Part shown: in pieces, positions 39,638-48,518 of the stretch
Layout of the letters: every line of letters starts with the position of its first letter
How positions within the stretch are numbered: position 1 is the stretch's first letter
DNA from: Oscillospiraceae bacterium
GTDB lineage: Bacteria; Bacillota; Clostridia; Oscillospirales; Acutalibacteraceae
Length of the DNA: 64,000 bases
Reading direction: 5' to 3'
NCBI GenBank assembly: GCA_003514385.1
Contig: DOQR01000009.1
Span: forward strand, 62,001-126,000
Notes under the pieces: model-generated
What the model was told of the DNA's origin: nothing
Seen by the model: the letters and a program-made list of their open reading frames with translations, nothing else
The model's database searches: none
Program-made: the position numbers and the translations under genes

Positions 39638-40537
39638 TTATTCGTTGTCGAGCCCGAAATTGTGGATGAGTCCCTCTCTGTTGCGCCAGCCCTCTTTGAC
39701 TTTCACCCAGCAGTGGAGGTTGATTTTGCACATGAAGAAGCGCTCCATATCCTCGCGCGCCTTTGTCGAAACTTTTTTGAGCATCTCGCCCTTTTTGCCG
39801 ATTATTATGCCCTTGTGGCTCTCGCGCTCGCAGTAGATTGTGGCGTCGATATCGGTTATATTCGAGTCCTCGCGCTCATGCATTCTTTCTATGCATACAG
39901 CAACGCCGTGCGGCACTTCGTCGTCGAGAAGATTCAAAAGCTTCTCTCTGATTATCTCGGCGGCGAGCACGCGCTCGGGCTGGTCGGTCAGAGTGTCGTC
40001 GGGGAAGAAATGCGGCGAGGGCTGAGCCTGCTTGAACAGCTCGTCTTTTAGATCACCGAATCCGTCACCCTTGAGCGCGGAGCAGGGGACTATTGCCTCG
40101 AAATCATAGAGCGCGGAGAACTGCGCCATGCGCTCGATAAGCAACTCCTTCTGCTTGACGGAATCTATTTTGTTTATGGCGAGAATGACGGGCATTTTCT
40201 CGTCCTTGAACTTCTTGAGAAGATCTTTTTCCGCGTCGCGCAGCTCGCCCGAGGGCTCAACAACAAATAGACATGCGTCAACGCCCGAGATACTGTCGCT
40301 GACCGCCTTTATCATCTTCTCGCCGAGCTTTGTGCGCGGGCGGTGGAAGCCGGGGGTGTCGGTGAAGACGAGCTGAACCTCGTCCTCGGTCAGCACGCCC
40401 ATTATCTTCGTTCGCGTGGTCTGCGGCTTGGGCGACACGACGGCGACTTTTTGACCGAGCAGGCGGTTGAGTATCGACGACTTGCCGACATTCGGGCAGC
40501 CGACTATTGCGATGAAAGCGGTTCTTGTCTGAGTCAT
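39638..40537 (-). CDS. era: Era, ribosome-assembly GTPase
   Basis: 299 residues. G1 VGCPNVGKSSILN, G2 KPQTTRT, G3 TDTPGF, G4 INKID, then a C-terminal KH domain with IGKKGEMLKKVSTKAREDMERF binding the 3' end of 16S rRNA. Era assists 30S maturation. It is followed by yqzL and recO and preceded by dgkA in the standard Firmicutes order. Confidence 0.97.
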   Translation of the reverse strand: MTQTRTAFIAIVGCPNVGKSSILNRLLGQKVAVVSPKPQTTRTKIMGVLTEDEVQLVFTDTPGFHRPRTKLGEKMIKAVSDSISGVDACLFVVEPSGELRDAEKDLLKKFKDEKMPVILAINKIDSVKQKELLIERMAQFSALYDFEAIVPCSALKGDGFGDLKDELFKQAQPSPHFFPDDTLTDQPERVLAAEIIREKLLNLLDDEVPHGVAVCIERMHEREDSNITDIDATIYCERESHKGIIIGKKGEMLKKVSTKAREDMERFFMCKINLHCWVKVKEGWRNREGLIHNFGLDNE

Positions 40538-40556
40538 AACTTCTCCTCATATAGAT

Positions 40557-40582
40557 GACCGCTGATATGACAGTCAGCGGTC
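40557..40582. other. Stem-loop between dgkA and era
   Basis: GACCGCTGA/TCAGCGGTC, a perfect 9-bp stem with an 8-base loop in the 61-base dgkA-era gap. The T-rich tail (ATTGATTTTTT) is on the plus strand, opposite to the operon, so it is not a normal terminator for these genes. It may be an mRNA processing or stability element. Confidence 0.5.
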
Positions 40583-40598
40583 ATTGATTTTTTATATA

Positions 40599-41087
40599 TT
40601 ATTTGTCTTTTTTCTTGAAATTGAAGCCCGTGAATATGAAAGTGAAGCTCAGCACAAGGCTGGCGATCAAAACGGCTATCATATACGGCTTCTCTGCGTA
40701 GTAGGCGAACATCGCCCTGAACGCCTCGGGCTGAGCGAGAATCGCAATGCCCGTGCAAACGGCGAATATTGCGCCGACAAGCACGGCTCCCGCTGCGGTA
40801 TCTTTAGATATTTTCGCAAGGCGGTTGTATCTCTCACTGAACTTCTCCTCCGCCATGTCAACGACCGCTTCTATGGCGGTGTTGAACAGCTCGCCCATGA
40901 CAACTATCGCGTTCGCGATAAAAATTATCGCAAACTGGGTGCGCGAGACCTCGAAGAAGTCATAGATCAGGAGATATGAATACATATATATCATGCACAC
41001 GAGGTGCACGCGCATATTTCTCTCCTGCCTGATGCAGGTGATGATGCCCGACCCCGCATAGACAAAGCTCTTGAGCAGACCTTTCAT
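40599..41087 (-). CDS. dgkA: DgkA-type diacylglycerol/undecaprenol kinase with C-terminal extension
   Basis: 162 residues. The family core is FVYAGSGIITCIRQERNMRVHL, then the catalytic FNTAIEAVVDMAEEKF with several membrane helices. The last 30 residues add a helix and basic tail (LSFTFIFTGFNFKKKDK), longer than the common form of about 125 residues. In Gram-positives this enzyme phosphorylates undecaprenol. The ATG directly follows the ybeY stop. Confidence 0.92.
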   Translation of the reverse strand: MKGLLKSFVYAGSGIITCIRQERNMRVHLVCMIYMYSYLLIYDFFEVSRTQFAIIFIANAIVVMGELFNTAIEAVVDMAEEKFSERYNRLAKISKDTAAGAVLVGAIFAVCTGIAILAQPEAFRAMFAYYAEKPYMIAVLIASLVLSFTFIFTGFNFKKKDK

Positions 41088-41594
41088 TTATTCGTCACCC
41101 ATATAGTAGCTTCCGCTTCTGGGCAGACCGAGCTGAGTCAAGACGGTCTCCTCCTTTTCGCGCATGCGCACGCTCTCGATTCCGCCGCCCTCGTGGTCAT
41201 AGCCGAGCAGGTGGAGCATCGAATGTACGGTAAGGAATGCTATCTCGCGCTGGAGCGTGTGGCCGAAACGCTCGGCCTGGCTGACTGCGTGGGGGATAGA
41301 AATGACTATGTCGCCGAGCATCTTTGCGCCCGTGTCAAGATTTGTGTCATACACTCCGTTTTCGCCCAAGGGGAACGAGAGCACGTCGGTGCTCCTGTCC
41401 ACGTTGCGGTATTCGCGGTTGAGTCTGTGTATCTCTTCGTCGTCCACAAAGCGGACGCTTATCTCGGCAGGATCGTTAAATTCCTCGAGTGTCAGAACCG
41501 CGGTGCATGCGCGGCGCACGAGCATTCTTACTCCTGTCGGTATTTTGACCTCATGCTGGTCGTTTGTGATAATTACCTTAACTTTGCCTCTCAT
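41088..41594 (-). CDS. ybeY: YbeY, endoribonuclease in rRNA maturation
   Basis: 168 residues. The zinc-binding HxxxHxxxxxH signature is in VHSMLHLLGYDHEGG (about 130-142), preceded by TDVLSFPL and LGDIVISI. YbeY processes 16S rRNA 3' ends and contributes to ribosome quality control. The start overlaps the phoH stop by four bases, and the stop abuts the dgkA ATG. Confidence 0.95.
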   Translation of the reverse strand: MRGKVKVIITNDQHEVKIPTGVRMLVRRACTAVLTLEEFNDPAEISVRFVDDEEIHRLNREYRNVDRSTDVLSFPLGENGVYDTNLDTGAKMLGDIVISIPHAVSQAERFGHTLQREIAFLTVHSMLHLLGYDHEGGGIESVRMREKEETVLTQLGLPRSGSYYMGDE

Positions 41595-42556
41595 TTTCTT
41601 TTTTTCACATCCTCGTGTTTTTCGTAGGCTTTGATTATATCCTGAACGAGCTTGTGTCTGACCACATCGCGCTCGTTGAACCTGACAATTTGAATATCGT
41701 CGACATCTTTGAGAATCTTCACCGCGTCGACGAGACCGCTTCGCCTGCCGTCAGGCAGGTCGATCTGGGTGATATCGCCCGTGACGACCATCTTCGAGTT
41801 GAAGCCGAGACGGGTCAGGAACATCTTCATCTGCTCGACCGAGGTGTTCTGCGCCTCGTCGAGGATAATGAAGCTGTCGTCAAGCGTGCGTCCGCGCATA
41901 TATGCAAGGGGCGCGACTTCTATATTTCCGCGCTCGAGCTGCTTTTGGAAGCTCTCCGCGCCGAGCATATCGAACAGCGCGTCGTAGAGCGGGCGCAGAT
42001 AGGGGTCGACCTTCTGCTGAAGATCGCCGGGCAGGAATCCGAGCTTCTCGCCCGCTTCAACTGCGGGGCGGGTAAGAATTATACGGTTGACTTCCTTTGC
42101 TCGAAAAGCCGTCACCGCCATGGCGACCGCAAGATAAGTTTTGCCGGTGCCGGCGGGTCCGACGCCGAGAGTGACCGTATTTTTGCGGATGGCTTCGATA
42201 TATTTCTTCTGACCGAGCGTTTTCGGCTTGACCGGTCTGCCCTTTGAAGTGATGCAGATGCAGTCCGCAGTCATCTGCGGGAGCTGATCCTCGTTGCCCT
42301 CGTTGACGAGCGAGATGACATAGCGAACATTCTGGTCGCTGAGCGCCTCGCCTCGGTTGATGAGCATCAAAAGCCCATTTATTGCGCGCACGCCCTTTGA
42401 GACATTCTCTGCCTCGCCCGTGACCTTTATCTCCGAGCCGCGGCTGACAACGCCGACATTGAACTCTTTTTCTATCATTTTAATATTTTCGTCGAAACTG
42501 CCGAACAGGCTGACCGCCTGCTCCATTCTGTCGACGCTGATTGACTGTTCAAACAT
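41591..42556 (-). CDS. phoH: PhoH-family ATPase
   Basis: 321 residues. Walker A GVGPAGTGKTYLAVAMAV (about 130), Walker B FIILDEAQNTS, and VVTGDITQIDLPDGRRSGL in the C-terminal part. A small N-terminal KH-like region with GDEIKVTGEA-type sequence precedes it. PhoH-like proteins are RNA/DNA-associated ATPases often co-encoded with ybeY. First gene of the operon, GGAGA seven bases before ATG. Confidence 0.93.
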   Translation of the reverse strand: MFEQSISVDRMEQAVSLFGSFDENIKMIEKEFNVGVVSRGSEIKVTGEAENVSKGVRAINGLLMLINRGEALSDQNVRYVISLVNEGNEDQLPQMTADCICITSKGRPVKPKTLGQKKYIEAIRKNTVTLGVGPAGTGKTYLAVAMAVTAFRAKEVNRIILTRPAVEAGEKLGFLPGDLQQKVDPYLRPLYDALFDMLGAESFQKQLERGNIEVAPLAYMRGRTLDDSFIILDEAQNTSVEQMKMFLTRLGFNSKMVVTGDITQIDLPDGRRSGLVDAVKILKDVDDIQIVRFNERDVVRHKLVQDIIKAYEKHEDVKKRK

Positions 42557-42645
42557 AGATTATCTCCGAAATTTGCTTTATATTAGCGTTACGGCAAAAA
42601 TAAATTTTCGTCATAACTGATAATATTATCGAAATATTTTGTTAG

Positions 42646-42674
42646 ATTATACCATATTTTCTTAGTTCTGTCAC
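42646..42674 (-). promoter_or_regulatory. Promoter for the phoH-recO operon
   Basis: Minus strand GTGACA, 17-base spacer, TATAAT; leader about 90 bases. Confidence 0.75.
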
Positions 42675-42812
42675 CATAAAAAGGACGAAATTTTATTAAG
42701 TTTCAATAAAATTTTTGTATTTTTTTGTACATCGAGCTTAAAAAGCAATTTTTGTATCGATAAAGAAATATTTCTATATTTTTTCGCCGTCGGAAATGAC
42801 AATTTTAAGTTC

Positions 42813-42841
42813 TTGAAGTTTGAAGAAAAACAATGTAAAAT
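42813..42841 (+). promoter_or_regulatory. Promoter for the apbE-rnf operon
   Basis: TTGAAG, 17-base spacer, TAAAAT, 46 bases upstream of apbE. No other good promoter seen up to rnfB, so this probably drives all nine genes. Confidence 0.65.
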
Positions 42842-42887
42842 ATATATGTTATAGGTATATGGAAGTTTTGACTGCGGAGGGAGACCG

Positions 42888-43952
42888 ATGAAAAAAAGCT
42901 CGAAAAAGCTGATTATCGCGCTTTTGTGCGCGGCGGCTGCCGTTTTGGTCGGTCTCGTGGCATACGACGGCATAAAGCAGAGCCGTGAGTTCTCGTCTTC
43001 GTCTGCGATGATGAACACCGCCGTCAGCGCGGACATTGAGGGAAAAGACGCGAAAAAGGTCGGCAAGGCGGTTTTTGACTGCATATCGGAGCTCGAAAAC
43101 AAGCTCCTCTCGCGCCATATCGAAACATCCGCCGTCAGCGAGATAAACGACGCGGCGGGACAGAGCGTTAAGATAACTCTTTTTTCGTCTTCTGCGAACG
43201 GGAAGATAAACGACCCCGAAAAGAAGATGGGGGATATACTCTCGAAGTGCGAAGAGCTGAGAAAGTCGAGCGGCGGCGCGTTCGACCCTCTGCTCGGCAG
43301 ACTCAGCGACCTTTGGGGCTTCGGTACGGGCAATGAGAGAGTGCCCGGCAAGGATGAAATAAACTCGGCGCTCAACGGCACCGGTTCTGCCATAGAGATA
43401 AACGAGAGCGGTATAAAAATACCGTCGGGTACGGTGCTCGACCTCGGCTCGGTCGGCAAGGGCATCGCCTGCGACGAGGTGCGCGGAGTGCTCGAAAATT
43501 CAAAAATAAAGCGCGCGGTCGTCTCCATCGGCGGGAGCATACTTCTCTACGGCGAGGGAGAAAAATTCACTGTCGGGATAAGAAATCCTTTTTCGGAGAG
43601 TTCGACTGAGAGCTTTGCGGTTTTGACTCTGCCCGCGACCTGTGTTTCGACCTCCGGCAGCTACGAGCGGTATTTTGACCGCGACGGCGTGCGATATCAT
43701 CATATACTCGACCCGAAAACGGGTTATCCCGTAGAGAGCGGACTTGTCAGCGTGACGGTCGTTTGCAGTGACGGGTTTATGTCCGACGCGCTTTCGACTG
43801 CGTGCTTCGTGCTCGGCTACGAGAAATCGCTGCCGCTGCTTGAAAAATACGGTGCGCAGGCTGTGTTCGTGTTCAATGACAGGAGCGTCAGGGTCACGGG
43901 TTCTCTCGCGGACAGCTTCAAACTTGAAAAGGACGGATTCAAACTTTTATAA
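42888..43952 (+). CDS. apbE: ApbE, FAD:protein FMN transferase
   Basis: 354 residues with an N-terminal membrane anchor (KLIIALLCAAAAVLVGLVAY). The ApbE motifs are GGAFDPLLGRLSDLWGFG, VLDLGSVGKGIACDEV, VVSIGGSILLYGE and YHHILDPKTGYPVESGLVSVTV, and the metal-binding SDGFMSDALSTACFVLG. It attaches FMN from FAD to Thr in RnfG and RnfD via phosphoester bonds, which the operon context makes the obvious role. An SD AGG precedes ATG. Confidence 0.94.
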   Translation: MKKSSKKLIIALLCAAAAVLVGLVAYDGIKQSREFSSSSAMMNTAVSADIEGKDAKKVGKAVFDCISELENKLLSRHIETSAVSEINDAAGQSVKITLFSSSANGKINDPEKKMGDILSKCEELRKSSGGAFDPLLGRLSDLWGFGTGNERVPGKDEINSALNGTGSAIEINESGIKIPSGTVLDLGSVGKGIACDEVRGVLENSKIKRAVVSIGGSILLYGEGEKFTVGIRNPFSESSTESFAVLTLPATCVSTSGSYERYFDRDGVRYHHILDPKTGYPVESGLVSVTVVCSDGFMSDALSTACFVLGYEKSLPLLEKYGAQAVFVFNDRSVRVTGSLADSFKLEKDGFKLL

Positions 43953-43964
43953 CGGGGGAGACAG

Positions 43965-44354
43965 ATGCAGCGCAGATTCATAAAAAAAGCCGATATCGCA
44001 TTGATAGCGGTCATACTCTGCGTCGGCGCGGCTCTTCTGATATGGCGATTTTTGCCGTCGAACGGAAAAACCGAGGCGGTCATCTATGCGGGCGGCGAAG
44101 TATATCGCCGCGTAACGCTCGACAAGAGCGCTGATATGACAATAACACCCGACACCGACCCCAAGGTCGTGATAAAAATAAAGGACGGAGCTGTCTGGTT
44201 CGAAGACGCGGACTGCCGCGATAAATTGTGCGTAAAATCGGGAAAACTCACCCGCCCGGGCGACACCGCAGCGTGCCTGCCCGCAGGAGTTGTGATAAGG
44301 CTCGAGGGCTCGGAGAAGCGGCACGATGCCCTGACCGGGAGGATATGCCCATGA
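43965..44354 (+). CDS. NusG domain II-containing membrane protein
   Basis: 129 residues. An N-terminal helix (ADIALIAVILCVGAALLIW) is followed by an outside beta domain with VIYAGGEVYRRVTLDKSADM and a cysteine pair in CRDKLCVKSGKL and a third near CLPAGVVIRL. NusG_II proteins of this size regularly accompany ApbE and Gx transporter genes in Rnf loci of clostridia; the role is unknown, perhaps cofactor delivery. Its TGA overlaps the next ATG by four bases. Confidence 0.88.
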   Translation: MQRRFIKKADIALIAVILCVGAALLIWRFLPSNGKTEAVIYAGGEVYRRVTLDKSADMTITPDTDPKVVIKIKDGAVWFEDADCRDKLCVKSGKLTRPGDTAACLPAGVVIRLEGSEKRHDALTGRICP

Positions 44355-44866
44355 AAGCGAGAAAGACCGCTCTTTTAGGTATCCTTTGCGCCCAGGCGAT
44401 CGCGCTCTCGTTTCTTGAAAATCTGATTCCCTCTCTGCCGTTTCTGCCGCCGGGAGCTAAGCCGGGGTTTTCAAATATAGTGACGATGTTCACTGTTCTC
44501 ACTCTCGGGCTGCCGCAGGCGATGTGCATAACAGTGTTCAAGGCGCTCTTTGCGCTGATGACACGCGGCGCGACGGCGTTTTTTATGAGCCTCGCGGGAG
44601 GAGTGCTCAGCACCCTCGCGATGTGGGCGGCAACAAAAATAAAATCCGATCCATTCGGTCTGCTCGGCGCGTCGATAATCGCCGCCGTATGCCACAACGC
44701 AGGTCAGCTTGCCGCCGCGGCGGTGCTCACGGGGACGGGAGCCGTGCTCGGCTATGCGCCGGCACTGCTGATATTTTCGCTTATAACCGGAGCTGTTACT
44801 GGAACGGTGCTGCGCATGGTCATGCCGGCGCTCGAAAAACAGACGCGGTTTATAATAAAGAAGTAA
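44351..44866 (+). CDS. Gx transporter-like membrane protein (heptaprenyl diphosphate synthase component I-like)
   Basis: 171 residues from ATG 44351, seven bases after GGGAGG. Five or six membrane helices. Family marks are ALSFLENLIPSLPFLPPGAKPGFSNIVTMFTVL and GATAFFMSLAGGVLSTLAMW. These proteins belong with ECF-type S components and are proposed to move an isoprenoid or flavin-related precursor; here next to apbE and rnfC. Function not proven. Confidence 0.87.
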   Translation: MKARKTALLGILCAQAIALSFLENLIPSLPFLPPGAKPGFSNIVTMFTVLTLGLPQAMCITVFKALFALMTRGATAFFMSLAGGVLSTLAMWAATKIKSDPFGLLGASIIAAVCHNAGQLAAAAVLTGTGAVLGYAPALLIFSLITGAVTGTVLRMVMPALEKQTRFIIKK

Positions 44867-44891
44867 TAATTAATCATAAGGAGTTGAAGAA

Positions 44892-46247
44892 ATGAGCTCG
44901 GTTAAACTCGACGGTGTTCTCAAAGCTGTCAAGCAGGTACGCGGCGGCGTGCATGTCAACCACAACAAGAACACCGCAGACTGTGAAGTCGTAAGAATTC
45001 CAGTCCCCGAAAAAGTGCTCCTGCCCATGCAGCAGCATATCGGTGTACCGTGCACACCCACTGTAAAAGCGGGCGACAAAGTTTCGGTCGGACAGATAGT
45101 GGGCGACAGCGACAAATTCCTCAGCGCGCCGATCCACGCATCTATATCCGGTACCGTCAGCGCAGTTAAGCAGGCGACGCTTGCAAACGGCGTTATCACT
45201 CAGGCGGTGGAGATAGAGTCCGACGGCGAGATGCGCCTTTTCGACGGTCTTGAGCCGCCGAAGGTGACGGGCAAGGAGAGCTTCCTTCGCGCCGTCAGGG
45301 ATTCCGGCCTTGTCGGACTCGGCGGAGCGGGCTTCCCCACGCATGTCAAGCTGCGCATCCCGCCCGACAAGAATGTTGACACACTCATAGTCAACGCCGC
45401 GGAGTGCGAACCCTACATAACCGTTGACTACCGCGAGTGCCTTGAAAATTCGTGGGACATCCTCTCGAGCATCTATACTTTGAAAGAGATACTCGGCTTC
45501 AAGCGCGTCGTTATCGCCGCAGAGGACAACAAGCCCGAAGCTTTCAAAGTGCTCAAGGCTATAGCGGACAGAGACGTTGCGGAGGATAACGTGGTGCGCC
45601 TCATGACGCTCAAGTCGAAGTATCCCCAGGGCGCAGAGAAGATGATGGTGCTCTCCGCCACGGGCAGAAAGGTTCCGCCCGGAAAGCTGCCCGCCGATGT
45701 CGGCTGCGTTGTTATGAACGTTGCCTCCGTCGCATTTATAGCAAGATATCTCAAGAGCGGCAAGCCGCTCGTCAGCCGCTCGCTGACCGTTGACGGCTCC
45801 GCGATAGCCGACCCGAAGAACGTCCGCGTGCCTATCGGCATGAACGTCGGCGAGATAATCGACTTCTGCGGCGGCTTCAAAGCCGAACCCGGTAAGATAA
45901 TAACCGGCGGCCCGATGATGGGACTTGCCGTTGTCAACACGGATATTCCCGTTCTCAAGCAGAACAACGCCATTCTCGCCTTTGCCGACGATGCGTCAAA
46001 GGTCAAGAAAGAGCGCGACTGCATCCGCTGCGGCAGATGCGCGGCGACATGTCCGCTGAGCCTTATGCCCACGCTTGTTGAACGCTATATAAAGGCAAAG
46101 GACATAGACAGGCTTGAAAAATCCGGTGCCATGGTCTGCATGGAGTGCGGCTCATGCGCTTATTCATGTCCCGCGGCAAAGCCGCTTGTCCAGTATATGC
46201 GCCTTGCAAAACAGATGCTGAGAGAGGAGAAGAGCAAAAATGCCTGA
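44892..46247 (+). CDS. rnfC: RnfC, Rnf electron transport complex subunit C
   Basis: 451 residues. N-terminal lipoyl-like/SLBB domain with HVNHNKNTADCEVVRIPVPE, NADH/FMN-binding region GLVGLGGAGFPTHVKL and NAAECEPYITVDYR, and two [4Fe-4S] motifs near the end (CIRCGRCAATCP and CMECGSCAYSCP). It takes electrons between NAD and the membrane part of the sodium- or proton-pumping ferredoxin:NAD oxidoreductase. Overlaps rnfD by 8 bases. Confidence 0.97.
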   Translation: MSSVKLDGVLKAVKQVRGGVHVNHNKNTADCEVVRIPVPEKVLLPMQQHIGVPCTPTVKAGDKVSVGQIVGDSDKFLSAPIHASISGTVSAVKQATLANGVITQAVEIESDGEMRLFDGLEPPKVTGKESFLRAVRDSGLVGLGGAGFPTHVKLRIPPDKNVDTLIVNAAECEPYITVDYRECLENSWDILSSIYTLKEILGFKRVVIAAEDNKPEAFKVLKAIADRDVAEDNVVRLMTLKSKYPQGAEKMMVLSATGRKVPPGKLPADVGCVVMNVASVAFIARYLKSGKPLVSRSLTVDGSAIADPKNVRVPIGMNVGEIIDFCGGFKAEPGKIITGGPMMGLAVVNTDIPVLKQNNAILAFADDASKVKKERDCIRCGRCAATCPLSLMPTLVERYIKAKDIDRLEKSGAMVCMECGSCAYSCPAAKPLVQYMRLAKQMLREEKSKNA

Positions 46248-47241
46248 AATGCCTGAAAAGAAACTTACAGTCAGCGCATCTCCCCATGTGCGCTCGGCTC
46301 AGACGGTCAGCGGAATAATGCTCAATGTTATTATCGCGCTGATCCCCGCCCTTGCGGCGTCCGTCTGGCTCTTCGGTCCGCGCGTCCTGCTCATCTGCCT
46401 CGTAACGATAGGCACATGCATGCTCTCCGAGTATCTGTCGCGCAAAATCATGAAGCGCAGCAACACGCTCGGCGATCTGAGCGCGGTCGTCACCGGACTT
46501 CTGCTCGCGTTTAACCTGCCCGTGTCGATTCCGCTGTGGCAGGCGGCGATAGGTTCCGTCATCGCAATAGTTGTTGTAAAACAGCTCTTCGGCGGAATCG
46601 GCCAGAACTTCGTCAACCCCGCGATAACCGGAAGAATCATTCTCATGGTCTCGTTCCCGACCGCCATGACAACATGGATAAAGCCCCTCTCGTGGCTCGA
46701 CAAGGGCGCCGAAGCGGTCACCACCGCAACGCCCCTTACCATGATGACAAAAGGCGGTGAGCTCTCCGACGGACTGCCGAGCCTTGTTGATATGCTCATC
46801 GGCATCCGCGGCGGCAGCCTCGGCGAGACCTGCGCAGTGGCGCTGATAATCGGCGGAGTTTATCTGATGATAAGAAAGATAATCTCTCCCGCAATTCCGC
46901 TGTCGTTCATCGGCACTGTAGCCGTTATAATGCTCATAGCCGGCAAGGGCAGTTTCACTTTTGTCGCCTATCAGCTGCTCAGCGGCGGACTCATGCTCGG
47001 TGCGTTCTTCATGGCTACCGACTACACCACCTCGCCCATCAATCTCAAGGGTAGAATAATCTTCGGCATCGGCTGCGGTCTGCTGACCTCGTTCATCAGA
47101 CTCTTCGGCTCGCTGCCCGAGGGCGTCTCGTTCTCAATAATCCTTATGAACATACTCGTTCCTCATATAGAGCATCTGACCACCCCGAAGCCTTTCGGCA
47201 CGGTCAAGGAAAAAAAGAAGAAAGGGGCTGAGAAGGCATGA
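46240..47241 (+). CDS. rnfD: RnfD subunit, flavinylated membrane protein
   Basis: 333 residues with about nine or ten membrane helices. Characteristic sequence ASPHVRSAQTVSGIMLNV, GGIGQNFVNPAITGRIIL and the covalent FMN site around VTTATPLTMM (Thr near 167). LGAFFMATDYTTSP is another conserved block. Part of the ion-pumping core with RnfA, RnfE and RnfG. Confidence 0.96.
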   Translation: MPEMPEKKLTVSASPHVRSAQTVSGIMLNVIIALIPALAASVWLFGPRVLLICLVTIGTCMLSEYLSRKIMKRSNTLGDLSAVVTGLLLAFNLPVSIPLWQAAIGSVIAIVVVKQLFGGIGQNFVNPAITGRIILMVSFPTAMTTWIKPLSWLDKGAEAVTTATPLTMMTKGGELSDGLPSLVDMLIGIRGGSLGETCAVALIIGGVYLMIRKIISPAIPLSFIGTVAVIMLIAGKGSFTFVAYQLLSGGLMLGAFFMATDYTTSPINLKGRIIFGIGCGLLTSFIRLFGSLPEGVSFSIILMNILVPHIEHLTTPKPFGTVKEKKKKGAEKA

Positions 47242-47801
47242 AGAATTTCAAGGAATTTGCCATCCCGACTGTAGCGCTCTTTCTGATATGCCTCGTTGCC
47301 ACGACTCTTCTCGCCGTTACAAATAAAGTCACGGCTCCGAAGATAGCGGAGCTCTCGGCGCAGACCGAGGTCGAAACAAGGCAGAAAGTCCTGCCCGCCG
47401 CGACTCAGTTCGGCGAAACGCAGGAGATGAAAGGCGGCAGCGGAACCTATGCCGTCGGCAAGGATGCAAGCGGCAACGAAGTCGGCTATGTCTTTGTCAC
47501 CGTTTCCAAGGGCTACGGCGGAGATGTGAAGATAATGACCGGCATCGACAAAAACGGCGCAGTCACCGGCATTTCGCCGCTCGAACTCAACGAGACCGCC
47601 GGTCTCGGCATGAAAGCCCAGAATGCCAGTTTCCTCGACCAGTTCAAAGGAAAAGTCAAGGATATTGCAGTCAACAAAAACAGTGCCTCCGGCAACGAGA
47701 TCCAGGCGCTCACCGGCGCCACGATAACCTCGAAAGCCGTCACGGTGGCAGTCAATGAGGCGCTGAGCTACTATGATTCCAATTTAAAGGGGGCGGAGTA
47801 A
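47238..47801 (+). CDS. rnfG: RnfG subunit, FMN-binding protein
   Basis: 187 residues. One N-terminal membrane helix, then the outside FMN-binding domain with GYGGDVKIMTGIDKNGAVTG, LNETAGLGMKA and the flavinylation site QALTGATITSKAVTVAV, where ApbE attaches FMN to the Thr of TGAT. Start overlaps rnfD by four bases. Confidence 0.96.
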   Translation: MKNFKEFAIPTVALFLICLVATTLLAVTNKVTAPKIAELSAQTEVETRQKVLPAATQFGETQEMKGGSGTYAVGKDASGNEVGYVFVTVSKGYGGDVKIMTGIDKNGAVTGISPLELNETAGLGMKAQNASFLDQFKGKVKDIAVNKNSASGNEIQALTGATITSKAVTVAVNEALSYYDSNLKGAE

Positions 47802-47804
47802 AAA

Positions 47805-48518
47805 ATGGCAAAGAAAAAGAGCCTTTTTCAGGAGTTTACCAAGGGCATTCTCGTTGAGAACCCCGTTCTCCGTCTGGTGCTCGGCACCTGCCCGACGCTC
47901 GCGGTTTCGACCTCGGTCGAGAGTGCGCTGGGCATGGGCGTCGCAGCTTCGATAGTCCTTGTGTGCTCGAACATCGCTATTGCGGCGCTCAAAAAGGTGA
48001 TTCCCCAGAAGGTCAGAATCCCCGCTTATATTGTTATAATCGCTTCGTTTGTTACAATAGTCCAGATGCTCGTCAAGGCGTTCGTTCCGCAGATCGACGC
48101 TCAGCTCGGCGTTTACCTGCCGCTGATAGTCGTCAACTGCATCATCCTCGGCAGAGCCGAGGCGTTCGCCTGCAAGAACTCCGTTGCGGCCTCCGCCGTT
48201 GACGGTCTGGGCATGGGCGTCGGCTTCACCGCAGCGCTGCTCCTCATGGGCGCAGTCAGAGAGCTGCTCGGCACGGGCGCTATCGCCGGACTTCAGATAA
48301 TCCCGGCTTCCGTCAGCCCCATGCTGATATTCATCCTGCCTCCCGGAGGCTTCTTTGTGTTCGGTCTGCTCATGGCTTGCGCCAACAAGCTCGCCGACAA
48401 GAAGGGACTTTCAAAGGCGGAGCTCAAGGGCTGCGAGGCTTGCCCGATGGCGGCTTCCTGCTCCCTTCGCGGCGAAGTTGAAAACAAAAAGGACGGAAAG
48501 GAGGCGGCAGGCAAATGA
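47805..48518 (+). CDS. rnfE: RnfE subunit
   Basis: 237 residues, six membrane helices. Marks are KGILVENPVLRLVLGTCPTLAVSTSVESALGMG, LGRAEAFACKN and DGLGMGVGFTAALLLMGAVRELLG. A C-terminal cytoplasmic tail carries several Cys (CEACPMAASCSLRG), a feature of some clostridial forms. Overlaps rnfA by four bases. Confidence 0.96.
   Translation: MAKKKSLFQEFTKGILVENPVLRLVLGTCPTLAVSTSVESALGMGVAASIVLVCSNIAIAALKKVIPQKVRIPAYIVIIASFVTIVQMLVKAFVPQIDAQLGVYLPLIVVNCIILGRAEAFACKNSVAASAVDGLGMGVGFTAALLLMGAVRELLGTGAIAGLQIIPASVSPMLIFILPPGGFFVFGLLMACANKLADKKGLSKAELKGCEACPMAASCSLRGEVENKKDGKEAAGK

Larger units (their letters stand above)
42557..42887. other. Intergenic region between phoH and apbE with divergent promoters
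   Basis: 331 bases, strongly AT-rich. It contains the phoH promoter (42646-42674) and the apbE/Rnf promoter (42813-42841). The 150 bases between have T-rich and A-rich tracts but no gene and no known riboswitch that I recognise. Confidence 0.6.
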
